Source of the DNA: Liolophura sinensis
Lineage: Eukaryota; Mollusca; Polyplacophora; Chitonida; Chitonidae
Direction of reading: 5' to 3'
DNA length: 45,592 nt
NCBI RefSeq assembly: GCF_032854445.1
Contig: NW_027018295.1
Span: forward strand, 1 to 45,592
Shown piece by piece: positions 24,031-35,434 of this stretch. Numbering within the stretch: the first letter of the stretch is position 1; each line of letters starts with the position of its first letter. The translations under genes and the position numbers were made by a program. Under the pieces are notes generated by a model. That model searched no databases and was not told the DNA's origin. It saw only the letters and a list, made by a program, of their open reading frames with translations.

Positions 24031-25678
24031 GTGCCCAGCAACGGCTCTTACTCCATGGAAACCAGGGAAATTTGCAATTATTCAACAGTTGCCGATGCCT
24101 GGCTCAATTCCGCATCTTGTGGCACCTTATTTATGTGGGTCTGTGGTCAGTTGTACTTTTTACAGCAGACTGTATCAAGTACCTTGTGTTTTTTATGTAC
24201 AAATGGTCTGGTTTTTCTACACGTAGATAAAGACAATGAGATTGTCTTGGACTTAGAAGTAAGACAATTGCTGGGTGAGTTAAATGGCCTTGGCCCAAAG
24301 ATTTGACGTCTTCTGGGCTACCGAAGGGCACATAACTTACAGTCAAAAGTTGAATATAGTAATGACCAGTCGCGATGGTACATAGTACAGTGTAGCCGAT
24401 TTCAATTAACAAAAAGACCAGGCAAAAATGCAAAAGTGGAAAAACTGTTCCAGTGCTGCTGGTAAGAGGCTAATCCGACGTATTTTGTGACGAGAAATCA
24501 AATGGTGCAAACCGCGTTGCTCTCCGACCAATAATTTTGGCTGTAGCGACAATTGAATGATAATTGATGTCATAATCACGTGCCCAGCAACGGCTCTTAC
24601 TCCATGGAAACCTAGGAAATTTGCAATTTTTCAACAGCTGCCGATGCCTGGCTCAATTCCGCATCTTTTGGCACCTTATTAATGTGGGTCTGTGGTCAGT
24701 TGTACTTTTTACAGCAGACTGTATCAAGTACCTTGTGTTTTTTATGTACAAATGGTGTGGTTTTCTACACGTAGATAAAGACATTGAGATTGTCTTGGAC
24801 TTAGAAGTAAGACAATTGCTGGGTGAGTTAAATGCGCCTAGAGAAAACATTTGAGGTCTTCTGGGCTACCGAAGGGCACATAACTTATAGTCAAATGTTG
24901 AATATAGTAATGACCAGTCGCGATGGTGCATAGTACAGTGTAGCCGATTTCAATTAACAAAAAGACCAGGCAAAAATGCAAAAGTGGAAAAAACTGTTCC
25001 AGTGCTGCTGGTAAGAGGCTAATCCGACGTATTTTGTGACGAGAAATCGAATGGTGCAAACCGCGTTGCTCTCCGACCAATACTTTTGGCTGTAGCGACA
25101 ATTGAATGATCATTGATGTCATAATCACGTGCCCAACAACGGCTCTTACTCCATGGAAACCATGGAAATTTGCAATCATTCAACAGTTGCCGATGCCTGG
25201 CTCAATTCCGCACCTTTTGGCACCTTATTAATGTGGGTCTGTGGTCAGTTGTACTTTTTACAGCAGACTGTATCAAGTACCTTGCGTTTTTTATGTACAA
25301 ATGGTGTGGTTTTTTCTACACGTAGATAAAGACATTGAGATTGTCTTGGACTTAGAAGTAAGACAATTGCTGGGTGAGTTAAATGGGCTTAGCCCAAAGA
25401 TTTGACGTCTTCTGGGCTACCGAAGGGCACATAACTTATAGTCAAAAGTTGAATATAGTAATGACCAGTCGCGATGGTACATAGTACAGTGTAGCCGATT
25501 TCAATTAACAAAAAGACCAGGCAAAAATGCAAAAGTGAAAAAACTGTTCCAGTGCTGCTGGTAAGAGGCTAATCCGACGTATTTTGTGACGAAAAATCGA
25601 ATGGTGCAAACCGCGTTGCTCTCCGACCAATACTTTTGGCTGTAGCGACAATTGAATGATCATTGATGTCATAATCAC
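24031..25678. repeat. Three-monomer block D-C'-E, second copy (1648 bp)
   Basis: Members start at 24031, 24580 and 25129. Private changes include AATTAGGTGCCC before the first anchor, TTATTTATGTGG at 24127-24138, CTTACAGTC near 24337, AACCTAGGAAAT near 24609 and GCACCTTTTGG near 25210. The middle member keeps the CAAATGTTG mark of C', which the first copy lacks, so the two triplets were not simply copied in their present forms; later conversion or independent change is needed. Confidence 0.8.
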
Positions 25679-26224
25679 GTGCCCAGCAACGGCTCTTACT
25701 CCATGGAAACCAGGGAAATTTGCAATTCTTCAACAGCTGCCGATGCCTGGCTCAATTCCGCATCTTTTGGCACCTTATTAATGTGGGTCTATGGTCAGTT
25801 GTAATTTTTACAGCAGACTGTATCAAGTACCTTGTGTTTTTTATGTACTAAAGGTGTGGTTTTTCTACACGTAGATAAAGACATTGAGATTGTCTTGGAC
25901 TTAGAAGTAAGACAATTGCTGGGTGAGTTAAATAGGCTGTGCCCAAAGATTTGTGGTCTTCTGGGTTACCGAAGGGCACATAACTTATAGTCAAAAGTTG
26001 AATATAGTAATGACCAGTCGCGATGGTACATAGTACAGTGTAGCCGATTTCAATTAACAAAAAGACCAGGCAAAAATGCAAAAGTGGAAAAACGGTTCCA
26101 GTGCTGCTGGTAAGAGGCTAATCCGACGTATTTTGTGACGAGAAATCGAATGGTGCAAACCGCGTTGCTCTCCGACCAATACGTTTGGCTGTAGCGACAA
26201 TTCAATGATCATTGATGTCATAAT

Positions 26225-26244
26225 CACGTGCCCACACGTGCCCA
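26225..26244. repeat. 10-bp tandem duplication containing CACGTG
   Basis: The 10-mer CACGTGCCCA occurs twice in direct succession at the anchor, doubling the CACGTG hexamer. This explains why the spacing from 25679 to 26787 is 1108 rather than 1098 bp. No other monomer has it. Confidence 0.9.
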
Positions 26245-26786
26245 GCAACGGCTCTTACTCCATGGAAACCAGGGAAATTTGCAATTTTTCAACAGCTGCC
26301 GATGCCTGGCTCAATTCCGCATCTTTTGGCACCTTATTAATGTGGGTCTGTGGTCAGTTGTACTTTTTACATCAGACTGTATCAAGTACCTTGTGTTTTT
26401 TATGTACAAATGGTCTGGTTTTTCTACTCGTAGATAAAGACAATGAGATTGTCTTGGACTTAGAAGTAAGACAATTGCTGGGTGAGTTAAATGGGCTTAG
26501 CCCAAAGATTTGACGTCTTCTGGGCTACCGAAGGGCACATAACTTATAGTCAAAAGTTAAATATAGTAATGACCAGTCGCGATGGTACATAGTACAGTGT
26601 AGCCGATTTCAATTAACAAAAAGACCAGGCAAAAATGCAAAAGTGGAAAAACTGTTCCAGTGCTGCTAGTAAGAGGCTAATCCGACGTATTTTGTGACGA
26701 GAAATCGAATGGTGCAAACCGCGTTGCTCTCCGACCAATACTTTTGGCTGTAGCGACAATTGAATTATCATTGATGTCATAATCAC
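26228..26786. repeat. Single four-monomer-family monomer after the seven-monomer tract
   Basis: It is preceded by AATACGTTTGG (26181) and has ACATCAGACTG and CTACTCGTAG with ACAATGAG. Those are the marks of the second member of the four-monomer HOR (14694 and 16897). It is followed by GAATTATCATTG (26763), the mark of the third member, so the order of the four-monomer family resumes here. Confidence 0.75.
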
Positions 26787-29531
26787 GTGCCCAGCAACGG
26801 CTCTTACTCCATGGAAACCAGGGAAATTTGCAATTATTCAACAGTTGCCGATGCCTGGCTCAATTCCGCTTCTTTTGGCACCTTATTAATGTGGGTCTGT
26901 GGTCAGTTGTACTTTTTACAGCAGACTGTATCAAGTACCTTGTCTTTTTTATGTACAAATGGTGTGGTTTTTCTACACGTAGATAAAGACATTGAAATTG
27001 TCTTGGACTTAGAAGTAAGACAATTGCTGGGTGAGTTAAATGGGCTCAGCCCAAAGATTTGACGTCTTCTGGGCTACCGAAGGGCACATAACTTATAGTC
27101 AAAAGTTAAATATAGTAATGACCAGTCGCGATGGTACATAGTACAGTGTAGCCGATTTCAATTAACAAAAAGACCAGGCAAAAATGCAAAAGTGGAAAAA
27201 CTGTTCCAGTGCTGCTGGTAAGAGGCTAATCCGACGTATTTTGTGACGAGAAATCGAATGGTGCAAACCGCGTTGCTCTCCGACCAATACGTTTGGCTGT
27301 AGCGACAATTGAATGATCATTGATGCCATAATCACGTGCCCAGCAACGGCTCTTACTCCATGTAAAAAAGGGAAATTTGCAATTTTGCAACCGCTGCCGA
27401 TGCCTGGCTCAATTCCGCATCTTTTGGCACCTTATTAATGTGGGCCTGTGGTCAGTTGTACTTTTTACAGCAGACTGTATCAAGTACCTTGTGTTTTTTA
27501 TGTACAAATGGTCTGGTTTTTCTACACGTAGATAAAGACATTGAGATTGTCTTGGACTTAGAAGTAAGACAATTGCTGGGTGAGTTAAATGGGCTTAGCC
27601 CAAAGATTTGACGCCTTCTGGGCTACCGAAGGGCACATAACTTATAGTCAAAAGTTGAATATAGTAATGACCAGTCGCGATGGTACATAGTACAGTGTAG
27701 CCGATTTCAATTCACAAAAAGACCAGGCAAAAATGCAAAAGTGGAAAAACTGTTCCAGTGCTGCTGGTAAGAGGCTAATCCGACGTATTTTGTGACGAGA
27801 AATCGAATGGTGCAAACCGCGTTGCTCTCCGATCAATACTTTTGGCTGTAGCAACAATTCAATGATCACTGATGTCATAATCACGTGCCCAGCAACGGCT
27901 CTTACTCCATGGAAACCAGGGAAATTTGCAATTTTTCAACAGCTGCCGATGCCTGGCTCAATTCCGCATCTTTTGGCACCTTATTAATGTGGGTCTGTGG
28001 TCAGTTGTACTTTTTACAGCAGACTGTATCAAGTACCTTGTGTTTTTTATGTACAAATGGTGTGGTTTTTCTACACGTAGATAAAGACATTGAGATTGTC
28101 TTGGACTTAGAAGTAAGACAATTGCTGGGTGAGTTAAATGGGCTTAGCCCAAACATTTGACGTCTTCTGGGCTACCGAAGGGCACATAACTTATAGTCAA
28201 AAGTTGAATATAGTAATGACCAGTCGCGATGGTACATAGTACAGTGTAGCCGATTTCAATTAACAAAAAGACCAGGCAAAAATGCAAAAGTGGAAAAACT
28301 GTTCCAGTGCTGCTGGTAAGAGGCTAATCCGACGTATTTTGTGACGAGAAATCGAATGGTGCAAACCGCGTTGCTCTCCGACCAATACGTTTGGCTGTAG
28401 CGACAATTGAATGATCATTGATGTCATAATCACGTGCCCAGCAACGGCTCTTACTCCATGGAAACCAGGGAAATTTGCAATTTTTCAACAGTTGCCGATG
28501 CCTGGCTCAATTCCGCTTCTTTTGGCACCTTATTAATGTGGGTCTGGGGTTAGTTGTACTTTTTACATCAGACTGTATCAAGTACCTTGTGTTTTTTATG
28601 TACAAATGGTGTGGTTTTTCTACACGTAGATAAAGACAATGAGATTGTCTTGGACTTAGAAGTAAGACAATTGCTGGGTGAGTTAAATGGGCTTAGCCCA
28701 AAGATTTGACGTCTTCTGGGCTACCGAAGGGCACATAACTTATAGTCAAAAGTTAAATATATTAATGACCAGTCGCGATGGTACATAGTACAGTGTAGCC
28801 GATTTCAATTAACAAAAAGACCAGGCAAAAATGCAAAAGTGGAAAAACTGTTCCAGTGCTGCTGGTAAGAGGCTAATCCGACGTATTTTGTGACGAGAAA
28901 TCGAATGGTGCAAACCGCGTTGCTCTCCGATCAATACTTTTGGCTCTAGCGACAATTCAATGATCAATGATGTCATAATCACGTGCCCAGCAAAGGCTCT
29001 TACTCCATGGAAACCAGGGAAATTTGCAATTTTTCAACAGTTTCCGATGCCTGGCTCAATTCCGCATCTTGTGGCACCTTATTAATGTGGGTCTGTGGTC
29101 AGTTGTACTTTTTACAGCAGACTGTATCAAGTACCTTGTGTTTTTTGTGTACAAATGGTCTGGTTTTTCTACTCGTAGATAAAGACAATGAGATTGTCTT
29201 GGACTTAGAAGTAAGACAATTGCTGGGTGAGTTAAATGGGCTTAGCCTAAACATTTGACGTCTTCTGGGCTACCGAAGGGCACATAACTTATAGTCAAAA
29301 GTTAAATATAGTAATGACCAGTCGCGATGGTACATAGTACAGTGTAGCCGATTTCAATTAACAAAAAGACCAGGCAAAAATGCAAAAGTGGAAAAACTGT
29401 TCCAGTGCTGCTGGTAAGAGGCTAATCCGACGTAATTTGTGAAGAGAAATCGAATGGTGCAAACCGCGTTTCTCTCCGACCAATACTTTTGGCTGTAGCG
29501 ACAATTGAATGATCAATGATGTCATAATCAC
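26787..29531. repeat. Five-monomer HOR, copy 1 (2745 bp)
   Basis: Monomers start at 26787, 27336, 27885, 28434 and 28983, all exactly 549 bp apart. Marks are: first, CCTTGTCTTTTTT and ACATTGAAATTG; second, CATGTAAAAAAGGG and TTTTGCAACCGC; third, preceded by GATCACTGATG; fourth, GGTTAGTTG, ACATCAGACTG and TATATTAATG; fifth, CAGCAAAGGCTC. All five recur 2745 bp later. The close match runs from about 26.9 to 29.04 kb; the fifth monomer diverges after its first 60 bases. Confidence 0.88.
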
Positions 29532-30839
29532 GTGCCCAGCAACGGCTCTTACTCCATGGAAACCAGGGAAATTTGCAATTTTTCAACAGCTGCCGATGCC
29601 TGGCTCAATTCCGCATCTTTTGGCACCTTATTAATGTGGGTCTGTGGTCAGTTGTACTTTTTACAGCAGACTGTATCAAGTACCTTGTCTTTTTTATGTA
29701 CAAATGGTGTGGTTTTTCTACTCGTAGATAAAGACATTGAAATTGTCTTGGACTTAGAAGTAAGACAATTGCTGGGTGAGTTAAATGGGCTTAGCCCAAA
29801 GATTTGACGTCTTCTGGGCTACCGAAGGGCACATAACTTATAGTCAAAAGTTAAATATAGTAATGACCAGTCGCGATGGTACATAGTACAGTGTAGCCGA
29901 TTTCAATTAACAAAAAGACCAGGCAAAAATGCAAAAGTGGAAAAACTGTTCCAGTGCTGCTGGTAAGAGGCTAATCCGACGTATTTTGTGACGAGAAATC
30001 GAATGGTGCAAACCGCGTTGCTCTCCGACCAATACGTTTGGCTGTAGCGACAATTGAATGATCATTGATGCCATAATCACGTGCCCAGCAACGGCTCTTA
30101 CTCCATGTAAAAAAGGGAAATTTGCAATTTTGCAACCGCTGCCGATGCCTGGCTCAATTCCGCATCTTTTGGCACCTTATTAATGTGGGCCTGTGGTCAG
30201 TTGTACCTTTTACAGCAGACTGTATCAAGTACCTTGTGTTTTTTATGTACAAATGGTCTGGTTTTTCTACACGTAGATAAAGACATTGAGATTGTCTTGG
30301 ACTTAGAAGTAAGACAATTGCTGGGTGAGTTAAATGGGCTTAGCCCAAAGATTTGACGCCTTCTGGGCTACCGAAGGGCACATAACTTATAGTCAAAAGT
30401 TGAATATAGTAATGACCAGTCGCGATGGTACATAGTACAGTGTAGCCGATTTCAATTCACAAAAAGACCAGGCAAAAATGCAAAAGTGGAAAAACTGTTC
30501 CAGTGCTGCTGGTAAGAGGCTAATCCGACGTATTTTGTGACGAGAAATCGAATGGTGCAAACCGCGTTGCTCTCCGATCAATACTTTTGGCTGTAGCAAC
30601 AATTCAATGATCACTGATGTCATAATCACGTGCCCAGCAACGGCTCTTACTCCATGGAAACCAGGGAAATTTGCAATTTTTCAACAGCTGCCGATGCCTG
30701 GCTCAATTCCGCATCTTTTGGCACCTTATTAATGTGGGTCTGTGGTCAGTTGTACTTTTTACAGCAGACTGTATCAAGTACCTTGTGTTTTTTATGTACA
30801 AATGGTGTGGTTTTTCTACACGTAGATAAAGACATTGAG

Positions 30840-30867
30840 ATTGTCTTGGACTTAGAAGTAAGACAAT
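30840..30867. other. Conserved hairpin in each monomer (reference copy)
   Basis: ATTGTCTT (30840-30847) is the perfect reverse complement of AAGACAAT (30860-30867). The 12 bases between them contain ACT and AGT, which can extend the stem after a two-base bulge (GG), leaving a TAGA loop. The arms are intact in nearly every copy I looked at. Whether the structure forms in DNA or in a transcript is unknown. Confidence 0.6.
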
Positions 30868-30880
30868 TGCTGGGTGAGTT

Positions 30881-30903
30881 AAATGGGCTTAGCCCAAACA
30901 TTT
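30881..30903. other. Variable dyad after the hairpin (reference copy)
   Basis: TGGGCT and AGCCCA form an inverted repeat around one base (30884-30896), and AAATG with CATTT (30881-30885, 30899-30903) can extend it past a short bulge. Across the array this is the most variable part of the monomer, with forms GGGCTTAGCCC, GGGCTGAGCCC, GGGCTCAGCCC, GGCCTTGGCC and a non-symmetric GCGCCTAGAG form. Confidence 0.55.
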
Positions 30904-31154
30904 GACGTCTTCTGGGCTACCGAAGGGCACATAACTTATAGTCAAAAGTTGAATATAGTAATGACCAGTCGCGATGGTACATAGTACAGTGTAGCCGATT
31001 TCAATTAACAAAAAGACCAGGCAAAAATGCAAAAGTGGAAAAACTGTTCCAGTGCTGCTGGTAAGAGGCTAATCCGACGTATTTTGTGACGAGAAATCGA
31101 ATGGTGCAAACCGCGTTGCTCTCCGACCAATACGTTTGGCTGTAGCGACAATTG

Positions 31155-31207
31155 AATGATCATTGATGTCATAATCACGTGCCCAGCAACGGCTCTTACT
31201 CCATGGA
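31155..31207. other. Palindrome cluster around the anchor (reference copy)
   Basis: Three perfect palindromes lie within 53 bases: AATGATCATT (31155-31164), CACGTG (31176-31181) and TCCATGGA (31200-31207). CACGTG is the canonical E-box hexamer bound by many bHLH proteins, but it is changed to CAAGTG, CAGGTG, CACTTG or CACATG in several monomer types, so it is not uniformly kept. TCCATGGA is present in almost all copies; an exception is the CATGTAAAA type at 27336 and 30081. No regulatory role can be shown from sequence. Confidence 0.5.
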
Positions 31208-32276
31208 AACCAGGGAAATTTGCAATTTTTCAACAGTTGCCGATGCCTGGCTCAATTCCGCTTCTTTTGGCACCTTATTAATGTGGGTCTGTGGTTAGTT
31301 GTACTTTTTACATCAGACTGTATCAAGTACCTTGTGTTTTTTATGTACAAATGGTGTGGTTTTTCTACACGTAGATAAAGACAATGAGATTGTCTTGGAC
31401 TTAGAAGTAAGACAATTGCTGGGTGAGTTAAATGGGCTTAGCCCAAAGATTTGACGTCTTCTGGGCTACCGAAGGGCACATAACTTATAGTCAAAAGTTA
31501 AATATATTAATGACCAGTCGCGATGGTACATAGTACAGTGTAGCCGATTTCAATTAACAAAAAGACCAGGCAAAAATGCAAAAGTGGAAAAACTGTTCCA
31601 GTGCTGCTGGTAAGAGGCTAATCCGACGTATTTTGTGACGAGAAATCGAATGGTGCAAACCGCGTTGCTCTCCGATCAATACTTTTGGCTGTAGCGACAA
31701 TTCAATGATCAATGATGTCATAATCACGTGCCCAGCAAAGGCTCTTACTCCATGGAAACCAGGGAAATTTGCAATTTTTCAACAGCTGCCGATGCCTGGC
31801 TCAATTCCGCATCTTTTGCCACCTTATTAATGTGGGTCTGTGGTCAGTTGTACTTTTTACAGCAGACTGTATCAAGTACCTTCTGTTTTTTATGTACAAA
31901 TGGTCTGGTTTTTCTACACGTAGATAAAGACATTGAGATTGTCTTGGACTTAGAAGTAAGACAATTGCTGGGTGAGTTAAATGGGCTTAGCCCAAACATT
32001 TGACGTCTTCTGGGCTACCGAAGGGCACATAACTTATAGTCAAAAGTTCAATATAGTAATGACCAGTGGCGATGGTACATAGTACAGTGTAGCCGATTTC
32101 AATTAACAAAAAGACCAGGCAAAAATGCAAAAGTGGAAAAACTGTTCCAGTGCTGCTGGTAAGAGGCTAATCCGACGTATTTTGTGACGAGAAATCGAAT
32201 GGTGCAAACCGCGTTGCTCTCCGACCAATACTTTTGGCTGTAGCAACATATTAATGATCATTGATGTCATAATCAC

Positions 32277-35200
32277 ATGCCCAGCAACGGCTCTTACTCC
32301 ATGGAAACCAGGGAAATTTGCAATTTTTCAACAGCTGCCGATGCCTGGCTCAATTCGGCATCTTTTGGCACCTTATTAATGTGGGCCTGTGGTCAGTTGT
32401 ACTTTTTACAGCAGACTGTATCAAGTACCTTGTGTTTTTTATGTACAAATGGTGTGGTTTTTCTACACGTAGATAAAGACATTGAGATTGTCTTGGACTT
32501 AGAAGTAAGACAATTGCTGGGTGAGTTAAATGGGCTTAGCCAAAAGATTTGAAGTTTTCTGGGCTACCGAAGGGCACATAACTTTTAGTCAAAAGTTGAA
32601 TATAGTAATGACCAGTCGCGATGGTACATAGTACAGTGTAGCCGATTTCAATTAACACAAAGACCAGGCAAAAATGCAAAAGTGGATAAACTGTTCCAGT
32701 GCTGCTGGTAAGAGGCTAATTCGACGTATTTTGTGACGAGAAATTGAATGGTGCAAACCGCGTTGCTCTCCGACCAATACTTTTGGCTTTAGCGACAATT
32801 GAATGATCATTGATGTCATAATCACGTGCCCAGCAACGGCTCTTACTCCATGGAAACCAGGGAAATTTGCAATTTTTCAACAGCTGCCGATGCCTGGCTC
32901 TATTCCGCTTCTTTTGGCACCTTATTAATGTAGGTCTGTTGTCAGTTGTACTTTTTACAGCAGACTGTATCAAGTACCTTGTGTTTTTTATGTACAAATG
33001 GTCTGGTTTTTCTACACGTAGATAAGGACATTGAGATTGTCTTGGACTTAGAAGTAAGACAATTGCTGGGTGAGTTAAATGGGCTTAGCCCAAACATTTG
33101 AGGTCTTCTGTGCTACCGAAGGGCACATAACTTATAGTCAAAAGTTGAATATAGTAATGACCAGTCGCAATGGTACATACGACAGTGTAGCCGATTTCAA
33201 TTAACAAAAAGACCAGGCAAAAATGCAAAAGTGGAAAAACTGTTCCAGTGCTGCTGGTAAGAGGCTAATCCGACGTATTTTGTGACGAGAAATCGAATGG
33301 TGCAAACCGCGTTGCTCTCCGACCAATACTTTTGGCTGTAGCGACAATTGAATGATCATTGATGTCATAATCACATGCCCAGCAACGGCTCTTACTCCAT
33401 GGAAACCAGGGAAATTTGCAATTTTTCAACTGCTGCCGATGCCTGGCTCAATTCCGCTTCTTTTGGCACCTTATTAATGTGGGCCTGTGGTCAGTTGTAC
33501 TTTTTACAGCAGACTGTATCAAGTACCTTGTGTTTTTTATGTACAAATGGTCTGGTTTTTCTACACGTAGATAAAGACATTGAGATTGTCTTGGACTTAG
33601 AAGTAAGACAATTGCTGGGTGAGTTAAATGGGCTTAGCCCAAAGATTTGAGGTCTTCTGTGCTACCGAAGGGCACATAACTTATAGTCAAAAGTTGAATA
33701 TAGTAATGACCAGTCGCAATGGTACATACGACAGTGTAGCCGATTTCAATTAACAAAAAGACCAGGCAAAAATGCAAAAGTGGAAAAACTGTTCCAGTGC
33801 TGCTGGTAAGAGGCTAATCCGACGTATTTTGTGACGAGAAATCGAATGATACAAACCGCGTTGCTCTCCGACCAATACTTTTGGCTGTAGCGACAATTGA
33901 ATGATCATTGATGTCATAATCACGTGCCCAGCAACGGCTCTTACTCCATGGAAACCAGGGAAATTTGCAATTTTTCAACTGCTGCCGATGCCTGGCTCAA
34001 TTCCGCTTCTTTTGGCACCTTATTAATGTGGGCCTGTGGTCAGTTGTACTTTTTACAGCAGACTGTATCAAGTACCTTCTGTTTTTTATGTACAAATGGT
34101 CTGGTTTTTCTACACGTAGATAAAGACATTGAGATTGTCTTGGACTTAGAAGTAAGACAATTGCTGGGTGAGTTAAATGGGCTTAGCCCAAACATTTGAG
34201 GTCTTCTGGGCTACCGAAGGGCACATAACTTATAGTCAAAAGTTGAATATAGTAATGACCAGTCGCGATGGTACATAGTACAGTGTAGCCGATTTCAATT
34301 AACAAAAAGACCAGGCAAAAATGCAAAAGTGGAAAAACTGTTCCAGTGCTGCTGGTAAGAGGCTAATCCGACGTATTTTGTGACGAGAAATCGAATGGTG
34401 CAAACCGCGTTGCTCTCCGACCAAGACTTTTGGCTGTAGCGACAATTCAATGATCATTGATGTCATAATCACGTGCCCAGCAACGGCTCTTACTCCATGG
34501 AAACCAGGGAAATTTGCAATTTTTCAACAGTTGCCGATGCCTGGCTAAATTCCGCATCTTTTGGCACCTTATTAATGTGGGCCTGTGGTCAGTTGTACTT
34601 TTTACAGCAGACTGTATCAAGTACCTTGTGTTTTTTATGTACAAATGGTGTGGTTTTTCTACACGTAGATAAAGACATTGAGATTGTCTTGGACTTAGAT
34701 TTAAGACAATTGCTGGGTGAGTTAAATGGGCTTAGCCCAAACATTTGACGTCTTCTGGGCTACCGAAGGGCACATAACTTATAGTCAAAAGTTGAATATA
34801 GTAATGACCAGTCGCGATGGTACATAGTACAGTGTAGCCGATTTCAATTAACAAAAAGACCAGGCAAAAATGCAAAAGTGGAAAAACTGTACCAGTGCTG
34901 CTGGTAAGAGGCTATTCCGACGTATTTTGTGACGAGAAATCGAATGGTGCAAACCGCGTTGCTCTCCGACCAATACTTTTGGCTGTAGCGACAATTGAAT
35001 GATCATTGATGTCATAATCACGTGCCCAGCAACGGCTCTTACTCCATGGAAACCAGGGAAATTTGCAATTTTTCAACAGCTGCCGATGCCTGGCTCAATT
35101 CCGCTTCTTTTGGCACCTTATTAATGTGGGTCTGTGGTCAGTTGTACTTTTTACAGCAGACTGTATCAAGTACCTTGTGTTTTTTATGTACAAATGGTGT

Positions 35201-35434
35201 GGTTTTTCTACACGTAGATAAAGACAATGAGATTGTCTTGGACTTAGAAGTAAGACAATTGCTGGGTGAGTTAAATGGGCTGAGCCCAAACATTTGACGT
35301 CTTCTGGGCTACCGAAGGGCACATAACTTATAGTCAAAAGTTGAATATAGTAATGACCAGTCGCGATGGTACATAGTACAGTGTAGCCGATTTCAATTAA
35401 CAAAAAGACCAGGTAAAAATGCAAAAGTGGAAAA
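32277..35434. repeat. Six monomers with four-monomer order, left of the 4-kb duplication
   Basis: Monomers start at 32277, 32826, 33375, 33924, 34473 and 35022, each 549 bp apart. The last four (33375 onward) match 35571, 36120, 36669 and 37218 in order: TGTGCTACC with an altered CGCGATGG site; CAACTGCTGCC; GGCTAAATTCC followed by CTGTACCAGTG and GGCTATTCC; GGGCTGAGCCC with CCAGGTAAAAATG. That is a 2196-bp, four-monomer period. The monomer at 32277 has private changes upstream (GCAACATATTAATG). CACATGCCC, a lost CACGTG, precedes 32277 and 33375. Confidence 0.8.

Larger units (their letters stand above)
20736..26227. repeat. Seven-monomer HOR, copy 3, expanded to ten monomers
   Basis: Monomers start at 20736, 21285, 21834, 22382, 22931, 23481, 24031, 24580, 25129 and 25679. 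Their order is A-B-C-D-C'-E-D-C'-E-F, so the D-C'-E triplet (22382-24030) is duplicated in tandem (24031-25678). The A, B, C and F marks match copies 1 and 2. E here differs from copies 1 and 2: GCAATCATTCAAC, CCTTGCGTTTT and GGGCTTAGCCC instead of GGCCTTGGCCC. Copy 3 lies about 17.5 kb from copy 1, with the four-monomer tract in between. Confidence 0.85.
29532..32276. repeat. Five-monomer HOR, copy 2 (2745 bp)
   Basis: Monomers start at 29532, 30081, 30630, 31179 and 31728, with the same marks as copy 1 in the same order. Within the closely matching part (about 29.7-31.79 kb) I noticed only a handful of differences, such as GTACCTTTT at 30205 for GTACTTTTT, CTGTGGTTAG near 31290 for CTGGGGTTAG, and a CTACTC/CTACAC change. 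The first monomer's upstream sequence (GTAATTTGTGAAGAG, GCGTTTCTC) matches that of the copy at 15798 and not copy 1, marking the left edge of the duplication. Confidence 0.88.

Noticed and set aside
27866-27876. Possible hammerhead ribozyme core, as encoded by some animal satellites
   Set aside because: I looked for CTGANGA followed by a stem and GAAA on both strands. The nearest strings are CTGATGTC on the + strand in two monomers and CTGATGTA on the - strand of the ACATCAG variant; neither has the required core.
28983-29258. 91-codon open frame on the + strand, present at the same phase in most monomers
   Set aside because: It starts with GTG, an in-frame TGA lies just upstream, and the first ATG is nine codons in. 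Variants between monomers often change the amino acid, several types break the frame, and no domain is recognisable. It recurs because the repeat recurs.
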